Source: Piezodorus guildinii (taxonomy: Eukaryota; Arthropoda; Insecta; Hemiptera; Pentatomidae). Taken from it: DNA of 64,000 nt. The notes below the pieces were generated by a model, which worked only from the letters and a program-made list of their open reading frames with translations, was not told the origin of the DNA and ran no database searches. The number at the start of each line of letters is the position of its first letter. Within the stretch, counting starts at the first letter, position 1. Shown one piece after another: positions 1-13,200 of the stretch. The stretch lies in the NCBI GenBank assembly GCA_023052935.1, contig CM041292.1, positions 87,341,169-87,405,168 on the forward strand, written 5' to 3'. Position numbers and translations under genes: made by a program.

Positions 1-28
1 ATATATTAAGTTTTAGTTTCATTCCTAG

Positions 29-121
29 TGTTTCAAATAATTCCAGTGTAACACCTTCAACACCCTCAACACCTGGTGGAAGCAAGTTGTCCCCGGCAAA
101 TATATTCAAGAACTTCTTCAA
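29..121 (+). CDS. Mbs: MYPT exon, Ser/Thr/Pro linker before the first inhibitory site
   Basis: Open frame reads [19 protein letters not shown] and ends KNFF plus two bases of a Lys codon. The donor is CAA|GTGCGT and the split Lys codon is completed by the first base of the exon at 5100, giving FFKSFVPP. The acceptor is either the AG at 27-28 or the one at 15-16; both keep the frame. Confidence 0.75.
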
Positions 122-3100
122 GTGCGTAATTCATTCTTGTCTAATTCACAGTTTTCAATGCATGTGTTTTAGCTTTATGATGAACCTACCGTCATCAGAT
201 AAGTTTTGGGTGCTGCTACTTATATGCTTTTTTTAACATTTCATTCCTTGTTTATCTGTTCCTTTGTAATTAATATTGCTTCTGTTTTTGTTTTGAACAG
301 TCTACTAACCTGTTGGACACTTGAACTGTCACAATTGAAAAAAATTGTATGCATTGTATAAATTTTTGCACTAAATCAGTTGTCAGTCTTACACAGATTT
401 TTGTAGTGTCAATTTAATTGGTTTGAAAATTTTATTGATACATTTATTGCGGATATTTTCAAATATTTATATGAATTTTTAAATTGTCTCTTCTCTGAAA
501 GTTTTTATTTCATCAGCATGGCTTCATTTGTCTTAAAGCTTCAAATTTTTATGTAGCTTAAGGTTAGTGGTTGATAATATTGGTTTATATTTCACAATAT
601 AGACTTAATTTTGTTAATCTTTTTAATTGGTTAATGTTATTTTGATGGTGTGGACTTGAATTTTTGTATTGTAGTATCTTGTTGGTTCATAACAACAGTA
701 AATTTTTACTTTGTATTTTTTATTGTTCTTTGTTTCTATTTTTGAATCATTCTAAACTTTTGTCGATGGGTTTGTTATTTTTTATAATTGTTCATGCATC
801 AAAGTCTCTCCTATTGTCCATATTAGTGATTTAAAAAAAAAGTGCTTGAGCATTAATTTTTGTAATATTAGTAATATATTACTCATCTTTTATGTATCAA
901 TTATATATTATGGATAGGTATTAAAATCTTAAAAGATTTCAGATACAAGTTTTCTATGGTGTTATAAATTTCTTGTCTCAAGTCAAAATAAATAAGTCTC
1001 CAGCCATAAATTGAGACGTTGATTTCCAAAAGGGACTAAAGGACATTTTTTTCAAAGTTGATATTTTCACATATTTGTATTCTAATGGTTTAGTTTTATC
1101 TAAATCCGTCATCAAATTTTATCTAAAAAACATAAAAATCCTTTAAAAAAGTATTTATAAATTGCATTTCATTCCAAAAGGTACTAAATCCACATTTTAT
1201 TTCATTCCAAAATATATCCATTATATATTATCCATTATATCCAGGTTTCGTTCCAAAAGGTGCTATATCCTCTGTAAACAGATATAACCTTTCTTTTCAT
1301 TTCCTTCCAAAAGGTACTATATTTCCCACTATATGGCAGAAGCACCTAATCCCGTAATATATTACCATTAATTTATTGTTTTCGTCATTTTATGCATTTT
1401 TATACCACTATTATTTTGATCACTGGTTTTAACCTAATAATCAGTTTTTAGGCTATTTGAAACAACTTAGTTGCGTCGCTTTGGTTCTTTTAGGTTGTCA
1501 ATTAAATTAAATTTTTTCATAGTATTTCTTCTTGCAGCAACATAAATTTGGTTTAAAATTAACATTTTAATAGAATAATGGTATTCGATGCAGCAAATAG
1601 TTGGAATTAGCATTCCACGAACTTGCTAAATATGTGAAGAAAATCCGTGCCTGATCTAAATTAGTAGTAGATTTTTTTTATGTAAAAGAAAAGCTTAAAA
1701 GTTATTATTTATCAGTATCTATGGTTAAATATTTTTTACACATCGTTAATAATATAGTTAAATTTGATAAATTCACACAAACAGTAAATACAAGTTCAAA
1801 ACTAATTTCATAATTACATACTTTCTTATTATAGTGCCATAAATAGATAAATTGTCCTTTGAATATTCACTTTCTTAATGAATAATAGATAATCAATGTA
1901 ATTAACCAACAAAGAAAGATATTTCTCAGAGGGAGAATAACGAAATATACATAACTTAGTAATTAACGATATAAAGACATTAGTTATCACTAATGCTGTA
2001 TTAGGAAGGTTATAGTGACTGTTACCAACTTATCTTGCATTATATTCTTCCAAAAAGTACTATATCCATGTTTTGTTCCAAAAAGTACTATATCCATGTT
2101 TTGTTCCAAAAAGTACTATATCCATAGTAATATTGTTTAAAATCATCGGAAAAGTGCAATAATTTGGAAAATAATGAGTTGGCAAACACACTTAAAAATC
2201 AACTTTTGATTTTAATAAAAAAAAAAGAATCACGTAAATTGGTCCAATAATAAATAAATGACAGATTTTTGTGTTTCCTGTAAAAATTTCTAAAGTGGAT
2301 ATAGTACCTTTTGGAAATCAACGTCTCAATTGAAAAAAAAAAAATCCATATTGGACTGGTTATCTGACTTAATTACCATTACTGAAAAGCTGAGTATTTC
2401 TGAAAGTGATGTGGTACGCATGCTAAGCAAACCTGAAGGGGCGATGTTGATATTATATACCTCTATCTTTTTTTTTTTTTTAATGTTGTGAAATGAAGTT
2501 TGAATGCTATTGATTTTTTGTGATGGGAATTCTAATGTAGTATTTTGAAAAATATCTGCCAATTATTTTTACATTCTACTACTGATAATAATAATGGCTT
2601 AGCAAACCTGATGGGGTGATATCACAATAGCCACCTTTCATACCCTCTTCCACCTCTATCAATCATTATCAGAGCTCAGTTTTGTAATGTCATCCACTTT
2701 TTCTTCTCCTTTTTTTGCTTTGTTGGCTGCATTTCAAAACAATTATGAATGTATTCTGTTATTTATAAATTAAGAAAGATCTGCTATATGGTACAATTCA
2801 TCATTGATGTACCTTAAACTTATTAACCCAGTGGTGCGTAAGTGGTGACACCCCTAGGGGTCTATAGACGATGTCCAGGGGGTCTGCGAGATGTTATTGA
2901 GAAATAATTGTAATTACCTTGGGTCTCAATAAAACTCACCATTTTTTTCCACCGAAGGACCTCTTCCTTCAGAGTTTTCAGATTGGTTCTTCAGAATCAA
3001 TACTAATCAAATAAGATCCAGCTCTTTTAACCTCATTTCTCTTAGAGAATTCTCTTAGCGGTTTCTACTGCATAGCATTCCAATTTCTAATATCTTAAAA

Positions 3101-4050
3101 ACATCAACATTTGAAAACATTGAGAACACAAAAAAAAAAAACCTGTTGAATATTTTCCTCACCAAAAACTCTGTTAAAATAAGTGTAAATAAAAATTAAC
3201 ATATTGTGATCAGAATTAATATATGTTTTGGCACAAAGTACTATTTATGTATAATCTAATTATTAAAACAGAAGTATGTCCATGAAGCATTGTTTTGAAA
3301 CAATTTATGCTGTTTGTAGATTAATTATTGTTTATATATGTATATATTTAGACACACATTTTTTTTTTCCTTGTGGGAAAGTTCACAGTTTAAATTATTT
3401 TGTATATATTTTGTAAATATGTTTTCATTTAATTTCAAGTGGTTTTTTAAATAAAAGTTAAACACTTGGTCATAATCATTAGAAATCCTATGTAATTTTT
3501 AATATTTAAATTGATTTGAAGTAGAGATTCCTTGTAAATAAACCAAAAACATACTGGCAAATTTGACAATTGATCGGCAGCTACTTAAAAAAAAAAAAAA
3601 AAAGGATTAATTACATTACTTTTGAAAATTCTAAAATCAGTTTGTTGTCAAAGTTCAAATATTGGTTGTTGACCAACTTAAGTGAGTGCTGAAGTCATCC
3701 AAATCTTTCCTGAAGTGCTTTCTAAATCATCATATAAGAGGTCCTTTAAGTCCTCTTATTACTGTAAAATCATCACAGATTACTTTTAGTGTACCAATTT
3801 GATATACTACTCATTTTCAGAGCCTTCACAACTATTAGTCAATTTGGAATTCAGACTACTTTTTAAACAGTGGGTTTGAGCTACAGTTCTTATGCGAGGC
3901 ATGTTTTTTAAGTAAGTACCGTTTTGGAATTAAAAAAAGACCTGCAAAGATATCGCAATAATTTTATTTTTACATGAAAGCCTGTACCTTAATCAACTTT
4001 TTTACATAATTTCCATGAATTTTGAGGCACTTGTCATAACGCGCCACCAC

Positions 4051-4099
<49 letters not shown>

Positions 4100-7000
4100 A
4101 GTAAATGGGAAATTCTAGATCATCCTCCATACAGCCCTGATCTGGCGACCCAGCGACTACCATTTGTTCCTGCACTTGAAGAAACACCTAGGCGGTCGGC
4201 GTCTTTAAGACGATAATGAAGTCAAAACATTTGTGATGCAGTGGTTAACAAGTCAGGCGGCAGAATTTTTTGAGGAGGGTATTCAAAAACTGGTGCCGCG
4301 TTATGACAAGTATCTTTGCAGGTCTTTTTTTAATTCCAAAACGGTACTTACTTAAAAAACATGCCTCGTATTAATTTCTTATTTTTAATGTGATTTTTTT
4401 TTTTTTTTTTTTTTTATTCAGCTCTATTGATATCTAGTCTTCATTTCAAATTTTATGTTCAATAGTTAATCTTCCTTTAAGGTAAAGGCTTTTTTTTTTT
4501 CTTATTTAACATTACTTTTATGCTACTTCAGGGAATGGCATGATTCAGTGGATAGGGCATTAGTCTACTGTTCTTGATTTCTGGTTAAGGCAGAATATTT
4601 CTAGCAATATTCTCAGCAGAATATTCTGTAATTTAAGCTGTGGGGCAACCCTGGGGTATGGAGACCCTTCTGGGGCATACCCCACCTCTGGCATACCACT
4701 TAAAGTTCTTAATTGTGTCTATTCAGGTTTAATTAGGAAAGGGACCTTGAACGAGTAACTGACATTGCACAGGCTCGGTACCAATATTTTATGTCCCATC
4801 TGAAGGACACCATAACCCAACGTTTTTTTATTCTCTTTAAGAAATCCTTGGGCTGTTTGCCAGGTTTGAACCCATGACTTTGGGAATAGAAAGCTGTTAT
4901 GCAAGCCACTACACCACAGTTGACCCCTAGTCCTATATTGTTAGAGTGTCAAAGTATAGCAATTCTAAAACATATGTTTTATTGTTATTACACACTTCCA
5001 TGAGTGAAAATCCAAGCTCTGAATTAAGATTGTTGTTTTTGACGCTGTCCTAGCCTTGACTCATTTCATCAATGCTTATAAAATTAAAATATGTTCTAGG
5101 TCATTTGTTCCACCCGTTCGAGATGAGGAGTCAGAAACCCAGAGAAAAGCTCATGCTAAAAGAGTACGAGAAACTAGGCGTTCTACACAAGGTGTTACAT
5201 TAGAGGAAATAAAATCAGCCGAACAGTTAGTTAAAAAGAAGCAGCAGCAAGTCCTTCAGCAAGCTAGTCAGCAGTTAGGTAATTCTGAAGTAAGTTTTTT
5301 TTTGTTATACTTTTTTTTTAACAAAAAATAAAAATTTTGTTGAAAAAATAAAAATAATTAGTTGAAAGTCAATATTCAAATAAAATAATTAACATTTATT
5401 ATTAAATTCCAAAATTAAAGTATTTTGTATTGATAGACTGCCGTTGGATTTTTTTTTATTTTTGATAGTACTGATCATAAATAGATATCAGGGATTTAAT
5501 CATTTTATATTATTATTTCAGTATAACAGTGAAACAACATAACTTTCATTGCTGTAAAAAAAACTTATTAACTTGGTCTCAACAGTACTAAGAAATAAGA
5601 AATTATTCTTATTTCTGTTTAGCTTAATTATATCTATTTAACAATTATTTTTGTTAAACTTTTATCAAGCCATGTATTTAGGTTATTGATTTGGTTAGCC
5701 TACAGATGAAGTGGTTGTGAAAGTGCATAATGTAGCTCCGGGTTCTGTAAAACCACCTTCTGCTCCAGAAGATGGTAGTCCAACATCCCCTGCCGTGAGT
5801 GCCACACTCACAAAGGGAAATGTATCATCTACCACTGATGAAAGGAGGCCATCATGGAGGTTGAGGGTAGACAATGGGAGCAAGGTCTGTTTTTTTTTTC
5901 TGTTTGTTAGCATTTTCCCAAAACATGGTTTACCACTTGCAGTGTTTGTCCATTAATCAATGAATAAATTGTATATGTTTAAAATCCCTCATTTTAAATA
6001 TTTTTTTCAGAGAAAAGTTGGCTAGAGTTGCGATCTGCTTAAAAGGGGAAAAATCACATGCTCAAACCTTGTTTCATTGCTTATCCTTTTTTATACTTAA
6101 TTCTAAAACTTTCTCTTCTTCTGTCCAAGAAAAAGCTGACACTACTATGAAAGTGTAAAAGAAACAAAGAATAACTGTAGATATACTTTTTTTTTTTAAA
6201 TTGAATAGGATAAACAAAAAGTACAAAAAAAATAAATAAATAAAAAGAACATAATATACAAACAATTATGCTTATGAAAAAAAATAGAAATTAAAATAAT
6301 TAGATTAAATAAAAAACTAAAAAAAAGATGTGGATATGTAGTATAGTACTGATAAATACCTTTACTATTCAATTTAAAAAAATATAAATAAAGTAATTAA
6401 CTTCATATTTGACACCTTTTATTTTCATTACACTCAATAAATTGATAAATATCCATCACCTTTGTTTATTCGGTCAATGAATTTTTATTCTAGTCTATTA
6501 AGTATGATTAAATATCCTGAGTATCTTTTGCCGTCTTGTTGTACACAGATGTTTGCTCAATTACTCGTATCATTATTTGTAATTTATGTCCTATCCCCTC
6601 CTTACTGTGCCTATTTTTCTTTTTTAAGTATCTTTATTTTTTTGTGATGATTCATCTCTTATGGTTATCATCATTTGCTATGTATTTCTTTAGCTTGTTT
6701 TACTTTTATATTATTTATTATTCATTCATTGGCACTAAGTCCCAATTACCTGTGACTTGGCCTGCTCGATTATTAAGATCTTTACTGATAATTTTAATAA
6801 ATTTTGATTGAAATTCTAAAATATTTTTTTTATCTTTAAATATTATATTTTTTAAAAATAAATAATAATGATTCTTTTTTTAAAAATATTTTTATCATTT
6901 ATATCCTATTTAAACTTTCACTTTTCTATTTTCTAGAATTGAAAATAACAAAGAATTCGTAAATTATTTAAATAACTCTAATACGCAATAATAATTATAA

Positions 7001-7234
7001 TATGTTTTTCATATTCTCCTACTTTATTCATACTTTATCTATATTTATTTATTTTACTTTCACGTTGTAATGTTTTATGTATGAGCCCTGTTAAAGAACA
7101 AAATGTTGGTAAACATTATTACCAGTATTGTTCTTGCGATGTGTTATTTCCTCTTTACTGCAGCCCTCACTAACTTTTTGTTGAGTATTTCTCTGGTCAG
7201 CTGTACCTTTAAGTTGGCTAATGATGTTAATTGC

Positions 7235-7283
<49 letters not shown>

Positions 7284-10200
7284 TTATATATATATATATA
7301 TATATTATACATACATACATACATATATAGATGACATTTATTATTATAATGTTAAGAGTATTAATATTATAATGTAATTTCAACATTATATTATATTTTA
7401 AAGAGTGGTACCATGTGGGTTATGCTTGTCTTTTTTTTTTCTGTTTGGCTACTTTGCTCTTCCCTGTTTTTCAGTTAATTCTGCACTTTGTAAATACTAC
7501 GCCAATGCACCAATCTTCAGTTTGTTTTATGAATTTATTCTGAATTTTTGTTTAATTAAATTCTGCAATTCACTCTTAGTTTTTGGATTGTTTGTCAATG
7601 TTGTGATTCATGATGGATTCCTATTATCTGAGTCATTAGGGTGTTATTTGGTTCCTCATTTATTGCATGATCCTTTGTTCTCTTCCTCTACTTTTGTCTC
7701 TGAAATCACAGTGAATGCACTCTATTTGATTGTCAGTGTTTGTGTGTGCACGTATTCCTTAAATAAAAATATTCTGCATGGATATTTTGCTGTTATGGCA
7801 CATGTATGTTATAGAGCAAATTATTATTATTATTATTTTATTTATTTATTTTTTTTTTTTGCCTGGTAGTATGATATTGATGTTTTCATAACTTTCCATT
7901 TAAATTTAAATTTTGTGCTTAATATACCTTAAGGTAATATACCTTTAAGAAATTTTTTCTTTACTAAATATTATTTGAATTTATTTGCTTCTTGAATTTG
8001 AATGAAAATTATTTAAATATCCAACAAGTTTACATATAATTGGTTAGAGTCAACTGTTTTTGTTAAGCTCTACATTAATGTATTTACATTCTTGATGTTA
8101 TGCTAATCTTATCTTACATTAATTTGTATGCGTCTTTTTTATTTATCTTGATTGATTAATATTTATAATATTAATAAAATTCAATTTAAATTTTTAATTA
8201 GAATAAACTAATTTTTAACTTTTTTTTTTTTAATTTATCATTGTCAATATTTTGGGTATAGTCTATGATTTGTTTTTTCTCTTGATAAAGATATAATTAA
8301 ATATCATTTAAATCATGGAGACTGGATTTTGTTACTATGTAAATTTATGTTAATTATATTATATCTTTGATTTAAATAATTATAAATAATTTATTGCTTT
8401 AGTGGAAAAATTAGTTTCTCTTTAGATTTTCTATATAATCTTATATTGTTACTTATTACTCTTCTCTTATCATAATTTTTTGGGTAATTTTTTTAATAAA
8501 GTTCAAGAGTTTAGTGCTTTATCTTCAAAATAAAGTAAGGTCAAACAAGTCAAGTATTCAAGGATATATAACGTGTTAAACGAACAGTCACTTATAAACA
8601 TATTCTCCGACAAATTTTTTTTAAAGAAAATATATTTATTGAAAATTTGTATGATTAAATGAATTTGTTTTATAAATTTGAAGATAAAATCAATACATTT
8701 CAGTTTACTGGTTGAAACAAACATAAACCACTATTAATATTTTTTTAATTTAAAATAAACAATCAAATTAGTACCTATTAAATAATTTAAAACAAACTTT
8801 AATTATCCATAATGATTGGATATATTTGTGATAAATAATGTTATCATAAGATGCTAAATACCTATGTATCCTAAGTTCAAAAGTATAATTCTCAACCCAT
8901 CAAAAGAACAAACTGTTTGTGTGAAATAACTTGTTTCTCTTATAAAATACTAACTCTATTGTATTTTTGGTGTTATGACTGAATAGACAGATTTTAATAT
9001 GTACTTAAGGTGCTGAAGTTAAATCTAATGTGCTTATAACATTTTTGTTTTTCCTTCATTGTACAGTTTATGCTCGAGGATGCAAGGAAAGAAGGCCATA
9101 GCACTAACAGTGCAGCTGATGTTGTTAGGAAGACTGCTGTCGTTACTCCTGTCACGGAAACTGGAGATACCACAGTCACTCTTCCTTTGCGGAAATCTAG
9201 GCCAGAAGATAAAGGTAAGATTGTTGATAATGACATGAAAAGTATTGTCTGTGGCATAATAGCTAAAGTACTATTTCAACACCAGAATAAAGTCACAGAC
9301 AATATGGTTGCTTAAAAAAGTCCAGTGTATAACACAGAATCTGGTTTGTAATACTGGGCCAGAATTGTTTTGATATCATGTTATTTTCAAAATACAAAAA
9401 GTTAGTTAACAAGAATAGCAGTGTTCAATTATTTAAGTGTGTTAGGGCGCATGTAAGTACCTGGGCAGGCACAATTATAATTGAAAAAGTGTGTGTGTGT
9501 GTATCAAATATGTCAAACTAAACTAAGTACAAAATTTATTACAATGAAAATATTTACGGAAACGTTGAATAGTTAAATAATGAACAAAACAAAAAAAATC
9601 TACAATATATTGTAAAGTGAAATGATATAATTCTACTATATATTAATGAGGACTTAAACAAGATACACGAAGGGCTGTTGGGTGCTTCGTCCTACTCTAA
9701 TAGGTGATAGGGGTTACCTGTAGCAGGGTGGTTAGCATATAACGGCCTCCTATGCCAAAGATCCTGGGTTCAAATCCGCTGCTAGCCCTAGGATTTTTTA
9801 ATTGGAGTAAAAAATCCTTAGTTATGCCGTCCTTCGGAGGGGTCGTTAAAAGCTGGTCCCGAGCCTGAGCAATGTCAGATACTCATTAAAGATCCCTATC
9901 CTAATAAAACCTGGATAGGCGAAATTTAGGACTCCCACTGTAGCATCGTCTGATTAGCCATAGTAGCATAAAGTGACGTTAAATAAATAAACAAACAATA
10001 CAATATATTAATAAAATCAAAATGAAACAAAATTAATAATAAACTCTGAACAAAAAAATCTAACAAAATTTAATCTCTTATTATTAATATGAGATAAAGA
10101 ATTTTTCAAGACCTAACTATTGCCTATATAACATAAAATGATTGTCGCCTTATTTGCTCAATAGTGGCCTCATACAAAACAGCTGACCTGGTACCAGCAG

Positions 10201-13200
10201 TGTTAGACAGGAGACTGTGTCTCAACATAATATGAAATAAGTCCTTTTGCCCTGCCTCGCAATAATAACAAAAACAAACTGATAACTATGCACTGTTGAA
10301 CTTAATAATTAAGAATAAACTATTAGCAATGAATGATTATATTAAACAAAAGAGACTCATACCTACCCGAGGTAAATTGAATTGAAAATTAAAAAAACTG
10401 GTGCACACAACACATGACTTTCACTTACCTCCGTTGTTAAAATCAATTTAAGAATTGATTACATTGTGTTTCAACAGAAACATGTGTTTTATTAAATAAT
10501 TTATTATATTATTATCCACGACAATCGGTTAGTTTTATCGGCTTTTCATCACTCTCCATTAACTTCTACAATTTTGATTATAAGATAATATTTTTTCTAA
10601 AATCTGGAATTAGAAAATTTTCATAGTCGCAATACTTTCCCTTACAAAGTATTTCATATATAGGTAAGTGAAAGTAATAAAGGTTAAGAACCTCAACAAT
10701 TAAAATTAATTTAATCTTTTCAAAAATTTATAAAAAGTTCTGTTTAATTATATTATAAAGATGTGGTTAAAAAAAAAAAAGAAAGATTTTAAAAGATGAT
10801 GTTGTTTTTAGTGTTTTTGTTTTAAATATTGATTTATGTAATATTGAATAGTAATTAATTGATTTCTTGATAATGCTTTTAGTTGTTTAAATTATTTTAC
10901 CATTCTTTTTTTTATATAATCTTTAATTATTGGCATATTTATGTTTTCTTAGAACCTGAAAAAGAAAATGAATCAAGGAATGCTCAAGCCACACAAGCTG
11001 CTATACAAAGACGGAGAAGGCCGAAGAGGCGATCTACCGGTGTTGTTCATGTTGATATGGATGTAGGTTTTTTTTTATTAAAAAAAAAATAGCAATTCAT
11101 TGTGTTTCAATAGTTATCTTGATATTTCTAACATAATTAACCTTTTTTCTTACATTAAAATGTTTTATCTTAGTTCAATGAAAACTTTTCTTAGTTCAAT
11201 GTATTATCTGATTTTACAATCGTACTTAAAAGATAGGTTTTTCCGTGTGAGAGTAGGTTCAGAGTTCTCTAGTATTAAATAAATAAAGCATATATATATA
11301 TCTGACATCCCACAGCATCCAGAAACACTTACAGCAACCTTTGCTGTCAATTCATCTGTCCTGACATCCAACAGAGATGCCTCTAATGCATGCTTCTCAG
11401 GCACTCCAAGAACATCTGGATGTCATAGCTTGCTGGGCAAACTAACTCTAAAACATGACTTCTGCCCTCAGGTCTTTGTCAACAATATACCAATACCAGT
11501 TTTGGACGCAGTACCATATTTAAGCCTTTACCTTGACAAACGACTGACATGGGCATACCACCTCAAACGAAAAAGAAACGAACTGAATCAACGATTCGAG
11601 ATTACTAGACAAATGTTCAAAATTATCATTGATAAACAAGTTAACTATTTATAAAGTACTAATAAAACCTGTTTGGACTTATGGCATCGAGTTATGGGGA
11701 ACTGCAAAAAAGTCAAACATCAAAATTATTCAATCATTTCAATCAAAATTACTAAGGAAAATTGCAAATGCCCCTTTTTGTGTATATAACGAGACACTAC
11801 ATACTGACCAGGACATTCCATTCGTCATTGCAACTGCCACTGATCGCTAAAATACATTTGACTGATCCTAAATTCAAACTCGCTGACTCAAAACCTATCA
11901 ACTGCCACAAACCCATATAATCTGCCCAGAAGACTATCGAGGCGCTGGCCAAGAGACCTGATATATTGATAGTTATTTGTTTTGTTTTTTAATCTATTTT
12001 ATAGTATCTTATACAGTTTCGTGCTTCTATATCATTCGTTAGCATATTTGCTTATTGCATAAGCAGATAGCTAATCTCATTTTACTCTTAAAACTTCTAT
12101 AAATAAATTTATTGGTCTTCGATATCAAATATTTGATTTTTTAAACCAGGTTTTTTTTTTTTTAAACATAAAAATCATTTTTAAATCATAATATCACTGT
12201 ACTTTGATAGGCCCATATATTCTGTTCTATATCCCCTTATCAAACATCAAGAGCCTCTGGGCTTGTACCAAAAGATAAATCATGCAAGCTTGTTAAAAAT
12301 GCTTATACGTATTCAGCCTGCCTACTTACATCTTGGTATATAAAAAAAAAAATAGATGAATATTTAATTGTCTAATATGACTGTGATGAAGTTATAATGA
12401 AACAATAGTTGTACCAATATGTGTTCTAAGGTCATTCATGATTTAAGAAATTTTTTTTTTTTTTTTTTTGTTTTTTTAGAGTATTGTTATAAACAAAATC
12501 AGTATTGAGGGTTTATGGTCGACTGTTGAAATTATTGGGAGTCAGTTGTATGAAAAATATTTTAATTTTGCCATTGTTTTGGCCCTAACATGTGGGCCAT
12601 CATCAGCGCATCCGTGAGCCATGTCAAGCATAAACTCAACGGGTTTATGCTTGCTTGACATTCCTTGGGCCAAATATCGCCAAAATTAAAATATTTTTCA
12701 CACGACTGATTCCTGATTATTTCTACCTATAAACAAAATCAGAGTTACAATATACATCTTTAATTTTTAATCATAAATCTTGTATTGTTCCCTTTAAAAA
12801 CTAATAAATTTAATTTTACTTATAAGGAGATAGATCCAGAGAGGCAATCAGATGTCAGTGGAAGCCTGAGCCCTGGTGGAGAGGATAACACCAGTACCAA
12901 CAATTTGGAAGTAAGGATTGATTTTTAAGAATTAATTTTCACTTTAAATTTAGATGTTATTGGCATTAAGTAAGGGTGCTGAATTTTTAATCTTAAAATT
13001 AGGTAATGCTGAAGCATTTCAGAATTTCAGGAAGTTCTACCCTACCCTACATTATCATTCAACCACTCCAAACTTTTAATAATGAAGTTTTAGTTGACCA
13101 TTGAGACTATAGATGACTTTTTGAGATACCTTTTGACGAGTCGCCCTAATGTAGGCCATGACGTCGACCAACGAATACAATAGGTGTTCTTTATTAGTGT

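Larger units (their letters stand above)
122..5099. other. MYPT intron rich in transposon relics
   Basis: AT-rich intron between the exons ending at 121 and starting at 5100. Holds the TIR element 1009-2331, a possible hAT end near 2830, the inverted mariner relic 3893-4368, a SINE B piece and a SINE A piece, each listed separately. The rest shows only low-complexity sequence and A/T runs. Confidence 0.7.

Noticed and set aside
5290..5295. Strong GTAAGT donor just after the MYPT exon at 5100
   Set aside because: Using it puts the exon at 5706 out of frame with an immediate stop; the donor at 5279 keeps the frame.
7405..7869. 154-residue frame in a MYPT intron, the longest single frame in the window
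   Set aside because: Composition is simply T-rich (Phe, Leu, Tyr), there is no domain or conserved motif, and it lies inside an intron between in-phase exons.
9709..9800. tRNA gene suggested by box A/B-like sequence
   Set aside because: No acceptor stem or anticodon arm closes, and the same sequence is dispersed with a SINE body and tail.
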